From: Epinephelus fuscoguttatus
Taxonomy: Eukaryota; Chordata; Actinopteri; Perciformes; Serranidae
Length of the DNA stretch: 64,000 nucleotides
NCBI RefSeq assembly: GCF_011397635.1
Contig: NC_064761.1
Location: 24,097,643 to 24,161,642, forward strand
Reading direction: 5' to 3'
The position numbers were made by a program, and so were the translations under genes. Shown here piece by piece: positions 48,607 to 61,715 of the stretch (its first letter is position 1; each line of letters opens with the position of its first letter). The notes under the pieces were generated by a model. That model saw nothing but the letters and a program-made list of their open reading frames with translations. It searched no databases and was not told the DNA's origin.

Positions 48607-48726
48607 CAGAACAAAGTTCTTTACAAAAATGAAATGTAAACTTTGTCTGACCAGACTAAAATGCAACAAAATAGTGTCAGCACCATAGAGGCAGCAAGTT
48701 ATGTCAGTGCATGTCACAGCCTAAGA

Positions 48727-49210
48727 CAGTAGTTCCCAACTGGTGGGTCCAAAAATGGGTCTTGGGTTCTTTCTGTATGGACCGCAAGTGACTCGTGAAT
48801 ATGTCAAGTTTGTAAAATACACACTTTATTTTTAAATACAGTTTATTTCCAGCACAGAGCTTTTATTTTCAGTTTCAGTTTCAGTTTCGGTTTATTTTAT
48901 TTATAAAAAGGACAGTACACATTAATCAACATTACTGTAAATGTGCCAGTTTTAGCCAGCCGGCTAATTCGCAACTGTAGTCCTCCGGCAAGATGTTATG
49001 AAACCATAACCTAAAACAGAAGCATTTTGAAGTGTCAGACGCTGCTGTAGAGAGAGTGAATGATGAACAGTTACCTACCAGAAATGGCAAACTAGCTCGA
49101 CAACGTGGCCAAATGCAAGTATGATGCTGACTATATTAAACTGTGTGGACCTTGAGCTAACGACTAAGGAGAAATCAAGATCCCATGGCTGGACCAGTCG
49201 AGAACCACTG
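48727..49210. mobile_element. hAT-type MITE, relative of 30836-31113, with an internal insertion
   Basis: The ends CAGTAGTTCCCAACTGG and CAGTGGTTCTCGACTGG (other strand) match the 30.8-kb copy. The flanks GCCTAAGA and GCTTAAAC share 6 of 8 bases. About 48865-49005 (GGACAGTACACATTAATCAA ... GGCAAG) is extra relative to the other copy and looks like a separate inserted repeat fragment. Confidence 0.75.
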
Positions 49211-50509
49211 GCTTAAACAATAACCAATACAACATAATAGTTTTTCTCCTCAGCACCATGATCTGTAGTCAGTGATAAACACATGGAACACATATACAGC
49301 AGTGCAGCAGCAATGTTGCTTGATCGTCTTGTCATCTTGGACTCTATTCCTCCCCTTTTCATTGAGACCAGAAGCTTCAATTTATGTAATTTTGTCTTTT
49401 TTTTTTTTTTTTTTTTATAAAAGTCTACATTGTGATTATATCCTTCCATCACATACTGTAGCCCTTGCTGTTAGTTTTGTGAAGCTATGTTGCCTGACAG
49501 GCAATATAAACAATCTAATAATCAATACAGCGCCAGCTAAGCGGAACTGGCGTCACCATGCATCTTTTTGTCAAACTTGTCTGCAGCAGCACCCGAGGGG
49601 GGCGGGACTTCAGATCAGTCAGTTGTTGACAATTTTTTGTTAGCACCAGTGAAAGTTATTATTTAGTTTTTGTACAGCTTGAAGGCTGGATGCTTTTCCT
49701 TTGATAAAGGTGCCAGTTTTGCTTCAACTACCAGATGGCTGATGTTCAACCTGACTGGCTTCAATTTTCTTCTCATGTCAAATGGCAACTGTCTTTGTGT
49801 GTCTACCAGGGAAGCAGAGAGAGTGGTGCAACCAGCAGTGCACCTCCTGCTGCATCTTCATGCTGCCACACATGGAAACTTACATTTTGCAGGAGAGAAG
49901 CTCACCTTGGAGAATTGAGCTCTTCAAAATGTTTTTGTACATTCAGTCAAGGTCAGATGTTCCCCACCTTTGCTGAATACCGTCTGGGCAAAACACTGCT
50001 CTCCCCTGAGACTTCTTAGTGTGTGCCAAAACTGTTTTGAGGACTCTCTCTTTGGCTTCCTCCCACACCAGAGCTTTTGCTTCTTCGACCATAAAGGCTG
50101 CAGTTCTTAGGGCTGCGTGACTCTCGTCCCATTTATAAACTTTAAAAAAGTCCCTCATTTTAAATGTATAAAAAGACAGGCATGGTGCTACAGCCAAAAA
50201 GCCTTCATCAAATCCTCAGCCACAGAAAATAATTCAGCTTCTACTGAATAAGACACATAGGGCAATTCTTGTACATTTCTGCAAACCACAAGTTGCATTT
50301 GTATGTTTCGTACATGTTTTATCAACGTTTCGAAATGACATAGTTCTGTATGTTATGAGCTGACAATAGGTGTTTTCTTGACCAAATAGTTCTGGGGAGC
50401 TTCCCTGAGCTGCAGACTTCCAAGGGTATTTTTGCTGTTTGCCATCGCACCGCCAATAGAAACACTGAAGTGATGTACTGCAAGCCCAACACATTCTCAC
50501 TCCAACCTC
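49211..50509. other. No gene seen
   Basis: It includes a poly(T) run near 49399-49417. ORFs up to about 123 codons have no recognisable domain. Confidence 0.35.
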
Positions 50510-50790
50510 TTCACATATTGACATGTGGTCATGGACTCTCCACATCCAGATATGACATGGATGGTACCCTGGGTGTGTTGGTTGTTGATGTTCTGGGAAA
50601 CCGTGTCAAGTTCTGCCTGTAACATGCGTTGTCTTCTTTCAAGAACTACTACTTTAGCTTTAGAATCTTACGGGACACAAACACTGCTCTCAGGTGGGTG
50701 TTTGTTGGACCCATCCACCACCGCTCCCACCTGCCCCACTTGGACTTTGGTCACCTTAACTTTTGTCCTTGTCCTGTCACGTTTCCCACT
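50510..50790 (+). mobile_element. Dispersed repeat, inverted copy of 61480-61715
   Basis: Shared strings include GTCAAGTTCTGCCTGTAACA (versus GTCGCA in the other copy), GTTGTCTTCTTTCAA, GGACACAAACA and AACTTTTGTCCTTGTCC. Order is kept and orientation reversed. No ends or ORF could be defined. Confidence 0.6.
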
Positions 50791-51002
50791 GAGGCTTCCA
50801 GGCACCGGTAAACTATAACAGCAACTGCCCGTATATCATGCCGATGTTAAAGGACGCCTTTTGTAGTTGGTTCCTAACACCACAAGTTACTTTTGCTCTC
50901 ATGAGTCAAAATCACATTGTATTTCCACCATTACCTATATGCTCAGTAAAGCCTGGACTTCACTTTCGATCCGTTTGTCTGTGTTTTCTTCCATTTCTCT
51001 TC

Positions 51003-51282
51003 AATCAATCAATCAATTTTATTTATAAAGCCCAATATCACAAATCACAATTTGCCTCACAGGGCTTTACAGCATATGACATCCCTCTGTCCTTATGACC
51101 CTCGCAGCGGATAAGGAAAAACTCCCCAAAAAAACCCTTTAACGGGGAAAAAAAACGGTAGAAACCGCAGGAAGAGCACCTGAGGAGGGATCCCTCTTCC
51201 AGGACAGACAGACGTGCAATAGATGTCGTACAGAACAGATCAGCATAATAAATTAACAGTAATCCGTATGACACAATGGGAC

Positions 51283-51319
<37 letters not shown>

Positions 51320-52548
51320 GGTAATGACAGTAGCTTACAACAACATTAATGAAAGTAATAATATTATAGTTATAGTTCTGGCTACTGTGGTACAATATGT
51401 TGAAAGTATGTATTAACAGCTGGCAGTATACATGTGTGACAATAGTCATATGTGTATAATAACAGTAGAAGTATGACTAATGACTAATGATGGCAGCAGC
51501 AGCAGGAGGCATCTGGCGGGACCACGGCAGCAGCACAACCACACACGTCACGCTGTCCAGGCACTGCTGCGATGTAAGTTAATCTGAGAGACAGTGGAGC
51601 ACAAAGGCTCCGGGGAAGAAGCCGAGTTAGTGACATCCAGAATGACCGAGTTAGCAAGATGCAGTAATAGAATACGAGAGAGAGAGAGAGAGAAGGAGAG
51701 AAGGTGCCCGGTGTATTATAGGGGGGTCCTCCGGCAGACTAGGCCTAAGTCAGCCTAACTAGGGGCTGGTACAGGGCAAGCCTGAGCCAGCCCTAACTAT
51801 AAGCTTTATCAAAGAGGAAAGTCTTAAGTCTAGTCTTAAATGTGGAGACGGTGTCTGCCTCCCGGACCGTAACAGGAAGATGATTCCACAGGAGAGGAGC
51901 CTGGTAGCTAAAGGCTCTGGCTCCTGATCTACTTTTGGAGACTTTAGGGACCACGAGTAACCCTGCGTTCTCGGAGCGCAGTGTTCTGGTGGGATAATAA
52001 GGCACTATGAGCTCTCTAAGATATGACGGAGCTTGACCATTTAGAGCTTTATAAGTTAACAGTAGGATTTTAAATTCAATTCTGGATTTTACAGGGAGCC
52101 AGTGCAGAGAAGCTAAAACAGGAGAAATATGATCTTGTTTCTTAGTTCCTGTTAGTACACGTGCTGCTGCATTCTGAATTAGCTGGAGAATTTTTAAGGA
52201 CTTACTAGAGCTACCTGATAATAGAGAGTTACAGTAATCCAGCCTAGAGGTAACAAAAGCGTGGACCAATTTTTCTGCATCTTTTCGGGTCAGGATAGGC
52301 CTAATTTTCGCAATATTATGCAGATGAAAAAATGCAGTCCGTGAGGTTTGTTTTAAATGAGAATTAAAAGACAAATCTTGATCAAATATTACTCTGAGGT
52401 TTCTTACGGTAGTGCTAGAGGCCAGAGCAATGCCATCTAGAGAAACTATATAGATATATATCTATATAGATAGATACTAGATAAAGAGTCTCTGAGTTGT
52501 TTGGGGCCAAGAACAATAACTTCAGTTTTGTCTGAATTTAACATCAGA
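51003..52548 (-). mobile_element. 5'-truncated L2-like LINE with RT C-terminus, 3' UTR and (TTGA)n tail
   Basis: Minus-strand coding starts near 52548 (LNSDKTEVIVLGPK) and, after an AT-rich insertion, runs 52374-51793 as a 193-codon open frame (FNSHLKQTSRTAFFHLHNIA ... SRLDYCNSLLSG ... LASLHWLPVKSRI ... APLLWNHLP). This is the typical C-terminal part of L2/CR1-group reverse transcriptases. The 3' UTR follows with two (GA)n runs and a conserved CACAGGGCTTTA segment, ending in TTGATTGATTGATTGA. The upstream half of RT and the endonuclease are absent. Confidence 0.88.
51793..52374 (-). pseudogene. LINE reverse-transcriptase C-terminal fragment
   Basis: This is the longest transposon frame in the window (193 codons). 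The first Met is internal to the original protein, not a real start. The frame is open to its natural stop, so this copy is fairly young, but it lacks the catalytic FADD-type region. Confidence 0.85.
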
Positions 52549-54924
52549 CATCGCTATGAGCTGTTTGTGTTTTTGTGTTGTCTGTTGTTTACAATAGGTT
52601 TTCATGAATGGCGGTTGCTGGTGCTCCATTGGCTGCATTCGATGAATCAATGTAAACTTACGACGTCTGGACCAGTGTGTGCTTATGTTACACATGGTTC
52701 ATTTTGTGCTGGGAGAGTAAGTACTCTGAATGGGCTCTGTGCACCAAAGGAAGTAGTGGAGCTGGTGCACAGAGCCTATTAGGATCTAAAAATGTTCCTC
52801 AGAACAGCAATGTAGGAACTATGATTGTTCCTAGATCTAGCGGTACAGACACAACAAAAAAGTGGTCCTTAGAATTATAAAAAAGTTCCTTTGGTTCGAG
52901 AACGTCTTTTGTCGTCAGGAGGAGGAAGAGATGCCAAGCTGCAGACCACTGTTCGAAACCAGCAAAGTTTTTTTTGACACATCGTGACAGTTCCAGCTGT
53001 GGTTGTGGCGACAATACCAGGTATTTAAAGCCAAAATATGATTTTATTCATAACCATGTGTTTTTTTGTGCCTAAACCTAACCACATATTAACCACAGCA
53101 ATGTCACAACATAAAATTTAAAACTGAAATGTAAAGAACATAATGTTAAAACATATACGCTGCAAAAACGTACAAATACAACACACATCCGTGGTTTGCA
53201 GAAATATGTCTTAGGGCTGCTTAGGCACCTACCGAGGGCAACAAAAAAGTTTGTCTTGGGTACGTCGGTACAATGGACAAACGAGAAAGGACAGTGGAGG
53301 AGACACCTGCTCACCAATTTAATTGGGTACTTTTTTTGTGTGCAGATGTCTTGAATATATTGACTATTTTTGCATTGATTTTAGCCTGTGGACTTTTTGT
53401 GGCTTTCTAGCCCAGTTACATTGGCGTGCAGGTATCTCCTCTACTGTCCTTTCCAGAACTATATAAAGCCATCATTTATTCTGGCAACTACCATCACAGC
53501 ACTCAACAGGCACACATGTCCTGTTTGATCTTGTTTTGTGTTCCTGTACTGGCTGACTGTCTCTGCCATCATACAGTGACTCCATCCTGTTAGACGCAAC
53601 TCCAGACAGAAGGTAGGGAGGGTTTGGTTGGCGTGAACAGTGTAGACGTCCGTTAGTGATGATCAGTTGTTTGTATGTGGGCACTGGGATGTGATGCATC
53701 ACTGGGAGGAGCCAGACTGACCTGATTAATTTGTATCTAATGGGAACACTGGTGCGCATAGATTCTCTGAGGGACAATGCCTAAAATTAAAAAGGGGCAT
53801 CTTTTCTGCAGGTCCAGGTTAAGGGCTCATTTTTCTCATAAAGTTATTTGACAGTAGCAATAAAACTAAGCAGAGAGATCAGCAGGGCACCTGGACTGAC
53901 TACAGGGGCACTTAGGGGGGCACTCAGTCTGGATCAAGGGCTGTACACTGAGGTATTTGAATTGACCAAGGGCAAAAAGGGCAAAGATAAAGCATGGAAG
54001 TGTCCCATCAAGGCACTAACATATCATGATTTAATAAAAGTTTTATCAAAACAGGCATTCAAAGGGCAGCCTCACTGAATCTGAATTTTAGCAAATGTGA
54101 TTTTGTATAATTACAAACTGTGTTAAAACAACACTAACTTGAGCGTGTTTTCAGAGAGCTGTGTACTGTATGAGCCTAACTCTGTTACATGACATTATTA
54201 ACATAAAATCTGGGTCACTGTCAAAAATATGGGGCAATTAATTGGTTTGATTTTATGTCTCTGAAAGCAGACCCAGCTCTGAAAAAACAGGATGTATGTA
54301 TTCCTCTGAGGCGACACCAAATAGGAGGAAAATAACCATAGTGGTTTGAGATGCCTCAGGCTGCACTCGAGTCTTTGAAAAAACAATACAACAGTGCATT
54401 GGAAAAAAAAAAAACAAGTTACAAGTTTCTGTTATTGGGGATAAAAGTCATAAAAATGTAATAACAAATATGGTTGATTATAATACGACAGTGTACAATG
54501 AATACATTTATGCGATGTTTATTTAAACAATAAAGGCCTCAAACATACAATTACATTGATACTTTTGATAAAGGCTAATTGGATAAACATCTTTATCATT
54601 TAATATGCCATTTATCAGTCAGTGCTTGCACCTGTGAAACATTTATCATTTAAAAAACTGACAAATGTGTCAATCGTAGGACAACTAAACTCTCCTCCCG
54701 TGCAAGGCTCAACACTCACTCACTTCATATGTGTGTAATGTTTATGTGATAGTGAAACATAATATAAGTAGTGGGCTAGCAGAAAACAAAATCTCAGCAT
54801 CAGTATTTTTAAAAAAAAAAAAAAAAAAATTGGTCATCTCTCTCTTGTGAGTTGCCACTCAGGCAGCAACCCCTGGGGCTGAAAAAATGAAGCTAACATA
54901 GTATTGCCAAAAGTTGCAGTTCTT
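52549..54924. other. No gene seen; contains a CCTAAACCTAACCA repeat fragment
   Basis: 53040-53110 matches the interior of the repeats at 57.8-58.5 kb and 62.35-62.67 kb (TTGTGCCTAAACCTAACCAC). A poly(A) run lies at about 54811-54829. Other ORFs are short and unrecognised. Confidence 0.4.
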
Positions 54925-55380
54925 CAAATGGCCACTTGAGGCTGGCTCCAGAAGTGAGTCAATCCCCATAGACCCCCATGTTAAAACTTTACAGCATAAA
55001 TAAACATGTTTACAGCCTGGCACAAAAAACACTTGTGGTATCTCTCGCTAATTTTAAAATTCATGACAACTTTACAGGGGCTGAATTTTTATATAACTCA
55101 CCAGTTTGCATTTTATTATGGCTTGAAGTTACGCAAAGTTAAAGGCAGGGATGCTTGAGTCTAAGAGTCAGATCGCCCCTTGATCATCCACAGCTCCAAT
55201 CTCCTATCCAAATATGGTCACTTGGCTCCAAAAAACCAAGATGGCGATGGTCAAAAGCTGAACTCAAGGCTTTAAAACAGCAGTCCAAAAACCAGTGGGT
55301 GATGCCACTGTGGCCAAGTTCATTATTTTACACTATTACTAGTCTATATTGCAGTGCAGTGCAGACACTTTAGAGCATTG
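54925..55380. mobile_element. Dispersed fish repeat (CCACTTGAGGCTGGCTCCAG type)
   Basis: GCCACTTGAGGCTGGCTCCA, GTCAATCCCCATAGACCCCC and AACATGTTTACAGCCTGGCA match, from memory, a very common teleost repeat. No intact ORF, and the ends are not defined. Confidence 0.55.
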
Positions 55381-55611
55381 TTTTGGGCAACATCCAATTC
55401 CAAACTGGTGCTGCTACATATCCTGCCTACTGCATGCAATTTAAAGTGATTTCAGTGTGATTACAATACTCATTAGTCATTGGCCAGGAGCATCTCAGTA
55501 TTCTGACTGCTGTGATTAAAAGTAGTGTTGTTGGATCACCTGCTCCAAATATTAATGGCTGAATAGTTTTGTGATTAATAACCTTGTAATGTAACTCTAG
55601 TTCTAACTGCC

Positions 55612-55930
55612 ACTAAAATCCATCCATCCATTTTCATCTGCATATCCAGGACCGGTTTCACGGGGGCAGCAGGCCAAGCAAAGTATTCCAGACATCCCTC
55701 TCCCCAGCAACGCTTTCCAGCTCCTCCTGGGGGACCCCAAGGCATTCCCAGGCCAGATGAGATATGTGATCCCTCCAGCATGTTTTGATCAGATGCCCGA
55801 ACCACCTCAACTAACCCTTTTCGATGTGAAGGAGCAGTGGCTCTACTCCGAGCTCCCTCGCTACTCACCCCATCTCTAAGGCTGAGCCCAGCCACCCCAC
55901 TGAGAAAACTCAATTCAGCCATTTGTATCT
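55612..55930 (-). pseudogene. Non-LTR retrotransposon ORF2 C-terminal relic
   Basis: The minus-strand frame starts MQIQMAELSFLSGVAGLSLRD, a signature of a widespread fish LINE ORF2 end. A frameshifted, internally shortened remainder follows, ending in GGATGGATGGA-type sequence near 55625. Non-functional. Confidence 0.65.
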
Positions 55931-57754
55931 GCAATACACCACTAAAATGTTTACCTACATTACTCCAAACTACATCTTATATAATAGAATATATGACAGA
56001 TTAGGTTTACAGACAATTGTTGACAGTCTTTACATAGTGGCCATTTCAACATACCAAAGTTCCTGGGCCACTTGTGAGGTGTCTCAGTTTTGACTCGTGT
56101 TCCTTTTGTGAAGATCCACAGTACTCACACGAGGCAGGGAAAACATTTGAACGAGTTTTGTTGAGAACACAAAAAAAGAAACAAGTCCTTTCAAAATTAC
56201 ATCTTATACAGTCCACTAACATCTCGAAGTCCTATTTCTATATCTTCTCATCATAATCATGTCAGTACACTTTAACACTGCATATCACAGTCTAAACCCT
56301 GTTACAATCCAAACCAACACAAACTTCATGTTGTATTTACGCACAACGTTCTTCCTTCTATTGTCATGACACTAAGCCGCCTTATGGCACCATACCTGAT
56401 CTAAATAATGATAAATAAAGTAAATATAAACATAACCTTGGTATAGTCCACTACCATACACTATTCAAAACATACGGAAACGGTTGAGCCTGTATGATGT
56501 GTTATATCAACACAGACATTTTTACCAAATAGAAACATGTGGTTAAGTGGCTGTTACAATGTACTGACATCGCACAGTGTATACATTAATATCTATATTT
56601 TAGGAATTAACTCACAGTGCTTCTTCATACAATATAAGAAAAGATTTAAATGCTTTATTACATTATAAGAGGCCAATAGTAGGGGAGCATTGGTTTGAAT
56701 CACAGTACCCATGTAGTATGTGCAATATTTTTATATTCATGTTATGTTTTGTATGATTTGTGTACCATGTACGAGCACAATATAAAATGCCTGTTAAATA
56801 ACTTTCCTTGTGGCTGCTGTGTGTAATTGTGTGGCCAGAGCACATCCAGTCTCACCAGCAGAATAAACGCTGCAACATTACAGCATGCAAATGAAGTGGA
56901 AGTTTTATTGCTAATTGCTAACTCTGTTTGTGTTGATTATTTCCTCTCTCATTGAACTGATAACAGTTATCTTCTATTAGAAAAATAATAAGGGTTTGTG
57001 AGTTGTGAGGTGGTTTGGGGAGGGGCGAAGGGGAGGGAGATAGAATGCCGACTGTCTTGTGAATGCAAAGTCTGCACCAACTATGAGCGACACGTGGATA
57101 TAAGTCTCGGGAGAGTTTATCGGCAGCTTATGTCACGCATGGACGGTAATATGAAAACAGCATAATTTGAAAAATGTCTGGGACAGGAGCACAGAGTGAA
57201 CACAACAGGCTAATAGCTTACATTTAAATGGAAAAGGCCTGAAACGACACCCTTTCAGACTTAAAAGCTTTATATAACATCACATGAAGATTACAGCACT
57301 TAAATTAGATGCAGAATACTTAATTTTCCACAAAACAAGATAAAATCTGTGACTTTTTTTTGTTCCTGGGGTGTGCTTAAAGTGATACCCCTCCCTAAAT
57401 CTATCTGATCTCAAATACTCACCCTCTGCAGACTGTAAAGGTATCTGTTAAATATTTGTAGTTTCCTTCCTCACAGAGAACAGCAGATTGTGATCATCTG
57501 GGATTCAAAATATATTCAAAGGCGACAGTTTTATGGCAATAAAATATAACTATGGAGCATTGTGGTGGTGATTATGACACAATAATACATTTGTTGCATG
57601 CCATACTACTCTGTCTATCTCAGTCTATGTTAACGACTATGTTTACATGCACAAAATATTCAGGTTTGGCCCTTATTGTGGAAAAAAAACAAACAATATT
57701 CCTATTAAACGTTCCCGAACATGTCATTCATCACATTAAAATATGGGAAAGTGG
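55931..57754. other. No gene seen
   Basis: AT-rich; ORFs under 95 codons. An isolated POU octamer (ATGCAAAT) lies near 56886. No recognisable repeat ends. Confidence 0.4.
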
Positions 57755-57924
57755 GACAGCTGAGGTGCCATGCCACTGTTCTGACGGCCCAAAATTGTCC
57801 CGTTTGACAGAAAGCCCATTCCTCTGAAAGCCTGTTATCCCAAAATTAAACACCCATTGCGCTGAAGTCCCATTTCTCCAAAAATACACACTACCTGCAG
57901 TTAGGTTCAGTTTTCCCACAGTGT

Positions 57925-58066
57925 TTGAGCCACTCTTCCCTGTTAAGGAGGTTTTTTGGGGATGTTTTCCTGTCTAAGGACAGAGGGATGTCGTACACTG
58001 TAAAGCCCTCTGAGGCAAAATGTGATTTGTGATATCAGGCTTTATAAATAAAATTGAACTGAACTG
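57925..58066 (+). mobile_element. LINE 3' end fragment
   Basis: GACAGAGGGATGTCGTACAC, TGTAAAGCCCTCTGAGGCAA and GGCTTTATAAATAAAATTGA correspond to the reverse complement of the 3' UTR of the element at 51003-52548. Diverged; no coding part. Confidence 0.7.
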
Positions 58067-58195
58067 ATTTCAGGTGTTTTTACTGACACTTTGCGGTGTT
58101 TCCTGGTGGCATGTGAGCCACATATTTCAGGTGTTTCTACCCACCCTTTGCTGCATTTGAGCCACTGAACGGAGTGAACGCATGGATTTCCCACC

Positions 58196-58213
58196 CCCTA
58201 ACCCTAACCCTAA
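58196..58213. repeat. (CCCTAA)3, interstitial telomere-like run
   Basis: Three perfect CCCTAA units, followed by degenerate CCTAAACCTAACCA words. It sits inside a dispersed repeat family, so it is probably part of that family and not a relic telomere. Confidence 0.8.
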
Positions 58214-58465
58214 CCAAACATAGGTGTTTCTTTTCCTCACCACAACCAAGTGGATTTGTGCCTAAACCTAACCACACATACACCACAGTGTCATTGACAA
58301 CTTTATCTTATCCTTGGTTTACAGAAAAGTACAATGCAGACATTTTAGTTAGTTTTGATGATTGGGTTTTCTAACTGCAGAGAGTCAGATGGGACTTGAG
58401 AGCAATAGATATGTGTCTTTTAGGATAATGGACTGTCAGACAAATGGGCTTTCAGTCCACTGGGA

Positions 58466-60939
58466 CCAATATGAAATACAATTTTAATGGGTGGTTGTTA
58501 TATCTTATCTTAGTCTGTACTTTTAACTGAATTTTACTTTATCTTTTTTTGTTTTGTTTGTTTATTTATTATGATTATTTTATCAAATGATTTTATCATC
58601 TTTTCTTCCCTCTATAACAAATGACTTTTTGACTGTCTTTTATGTTCTGCACTTTGTGTTGTATGCATTAATTGTGCTATATAAAAGTTATTATTATTTT
58701 ATCTTACTTTACTTATTTTTATTTCACAGTGTTTAAAAGTAGCCGTGTTTCTCCGTCCAATCTGAAATGTGGGCTTTTCTTTTGGCCATGCATCTCCACC
58801 CCACAGACTTACAGACTGCTGGTGAGTAAGTTTGTGTACAGTGCATTCATGTCCACACACAGGGCTGACTGTAAACAGGGAAGAAGCCATGTGGTGCAAA
58901 CTGCAGTAAAACCTCAATTGAGATGCATATTCCAAATGTGTTGTGTACATGTTCAAAGAATGCTCTTTAAAGCCATATAATATCAGTATATCCCACATGT
59001 CTCAATCAGAAAATGCTACATTCAGAATAAGACGTGATTCGGGATATCAAAACAACCCATAGCAAATTTGGAATATTGTCATATTTAGAATACTAGTGAA
59101 TTGTTGCTCTTTCCTGTCTGCATCTCTACTGTTACTAATCTGAAATGCTGACAATAAATATGGGACTAAATTCAACATAGTAACTCCTCATATGACTCAT
59201 GGAGTCATATGAGGAGGAGACACTTCTCTGCTGTCTGTCCAAATTCTCACTTTATTTAAAATGCTCAAAGATTCAAAACATGTGCTGATTACACTATTTT
59301 TATGCGCTCGTGTGACGGTGACATGCTGCTGCAAATTATTTTTAAAGAAATCATCGAAATAAACTTGTCAAATGTGTTGTTTCTCTTCTGCCTTAGTGTG
59401 AAAATTGGCCTCTGTGCATTACATTCACAGGGATTTCAATGGAGGCGTTGCAAACGTCTCCATATTGTTTGAGCTACCGTGACAGAGTTTTCTATTGTTA
59501 ACAAACAGTAAACACAGTACAAAGCAGCGCTGTACAGAGTGTTATCACCACATGAATGTGAAGGTTAAATTATGCCAGCTTTTCAGTCAGCCATTATGAG
59601 AGCTGGGAGTTCGGGACCGTGGCCAGGTGATGGCTAATCTATATCCTTTGACAGGTTGGAGAAAATAATAAGTTGTGATTGTGCCTGCGGTTTGTGGGCA
59701 TCCAAGATTCTCGTGTGAGGAAAGACTGTTTATCGACACAAACTCTATGGAGGAGCAGAAGATTTAGCACAACGTGCAGAAGTGCATCTTGAAGATTATT
59801 TTGAAATATTGAATGATGTGGTTTTTGATTTTCTCATCACTACATAATGGTGTCGTTCATGTTAGCAAACTATAAAAACAAATCAGACAAAACTGTCTCC
59901 GGGCTCTTGTTGAGGCAAAGACTTGTTTCAAGTGCCCTCTCGAAATCATCTGCCCAAAGAAATAAACAGAAATCAAAATGCTTTTCCATACAGTACATTT
60001 GATTGTCTTGGCAAGACCCATAATTACTTTCAGCTGTTTCTTTCTCACACACCCCAGGGGAGCACTATAGTTGCTTTCTCACTGTTTGCTGCAGCCTGGT
60101 CACTACATGCCCACTCTGGAGGAGTCAGGAAAGAAGGGCAAATCAGCACCTCAGCTGATGACTCAACAGGAGGGGACATGATGGCCTGATGAGACCCATT
60201 CCCTGCAAGAACCACTCATTTACTGGGCCATCGCAGAGACCTTGTACCCTCTAATACTTCCTCCACATTATCCCATACTAGCAGGAAAGCATTCATCTTT
60301 TTTTCCCCGTCTTTGTTGTGGACTTTTGTGCATCTGCTCCGCAACAAATGTGATGGTTGGTGATTGCAGACTTGAAAGGAAGGGACAGAGCTTTTGAGGC
60401 CACAAGTATTTTGAATAGAAAGCATGCCTGCGCTGGAGCTCGGCAGATTGCTGTCCCGTTGATCCTCTTTGTCTGGTAATATGCATGGGCAATGGGACTA
60501 GAGGTGGAGCACAGGAATGGTCTGCTGAAAGGGCTTACTTCATATGCACAGAGGTCATTAAGGACAGTGTGAGGGTACAGCTCAAACAGTGGCTTACGTT
60601 GCTCTTCAGCCACTGATAAGCTCTCCATTTCGTCCTGGTTTTATCTTCAACTTGAGGCCATTTCCTGTTGAGTTCAATGAGTGGATCGAGGCACAAATAC
60701 GGCGATGGTGAGAATTATAATTTTCCCCGGGGCCAGCACCATTATACATTATTTTTTATTCCAGTGGGAGTTTTTTTGCACGATAATGGGCATCTGGACT
60801 TTAGGTGTTTTTCTTTCCCAACAGGCTGGAGTAACCAGAGATATTCTACAGTTTATGGTCTCTGGAAAGAAGCAGATGTTTAGTGACGTGGCTCATGAGA
60901 CACATCCGCAGTGATGGAATAGGTAAACACATCATTTAC
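58466..60939. other. No gene seen
   Basis: AT-rich; ORFs up to about 111 codons with no recognisable domain. ATGACTCATGGAGTCATATG near 59190 is a short near-palindrome. Confidence 0.4.
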
Positions 60940-61479
60940 TTAAAGGTCCAGTGTGCAGGATTTAGGACAACATGCTGGCAGAAATGGCATAAAATATGAT
61001 AAGTGTGTTTTCTTCAGTGTATAATCACCTGTAAATAAGAATTATTGTGTTTTCCTTACCTTAGAATGAGCCCTTTATACCTACATAGGGAGCAGGTAGT
61101 CAGCAGCAGAAATCGGCATGTTGCACTGGCATATTTCTACAGTGGCACAGAATGGAAAAACCAATCACTGGCTTTAGATAAGGCCATTCATGTTTTTGCA
61201 TCAGCCACTGTAGTTAGCCCCTCTGCCAAGAACAGATTTTTTAACATGAAACTGCTTCATTCAGTGTTTTTACTGGTTTAAACTACCAGGTCTGTTTGTT
61301 TTGGAGATGAAGAGACTTCTGCAGATAATTCATCTCCCAATGAAAACCTCCTGAACATCTGGATCCAAAGTTATCAGGAGCACGGTCTCACTCTGAAGTC
61401 ACCCAAATCTGGTGCTTGGGCAATGACTTGCAGCATCAGAAACCAATGGAAAAAGGTGTCCAGCAGCATCAGGGGTAAA

Positions 61480-61715
61480 CACAGCTGGGACAAGGACAAA
61501 AGTTGAGGCAGTGAAAGTCCGACCACCAACTTTCACCCGAGAGAGTGTTGTTTGTGTCCTGTGAACATCGCTGTTCTTTTTTCCTAAACCTAATCACATA
61601 CATTAGTTGTAGTTTTGAAAGAAGACAATGCATGCGACAGGCAGAACTTGACATGGTGACATGTCGTATGTGGATGTGGAAAGTCCGTGACCAAACGTCA
61701 ATATACGACGAGATC
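61480..61715 (-). mobile_element. Dispersed repeat, inverted copy of 50510-50790
   Basis: The reverse complement contains GTCAAGTTCTGCCTGTCGCA, TTGTCTTCTTTCAAAACTAC and AACTTTTGTCCTTGTCCCAG in the same order as the 50.5-kb copy. It lies inside the TTAA-flanked element. Confidence 0.6.

Larger units (their letters stand above)
57755..58465. mobile_element. CCCATT-ended repeat with a nested LINE 3' tail
   Basis: The left part has recurring GCCCATT/TCCCATT words. The right end (58436-58462) reads CCCAGTGGACTGAAAGCCCA on the other strand. The interior AACCAAGTGGATTTGTGCCT matches the element at 62359-62667. 57925-58066 is a LINE 3' end on the + strand (CTCTTCCCTGTTAAGGAGGT ... CTTTATAAATAAAATTG), similar to the L2-like tail near 51010-51140. 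Confidence 0.5.

Noticed and set aside
58196..58213. Possible chromosome-fusion telomere relic
   Set aside because: Only three units, and the surrounding repeat family carries similar CCTAAACCTAACC words at several other places.
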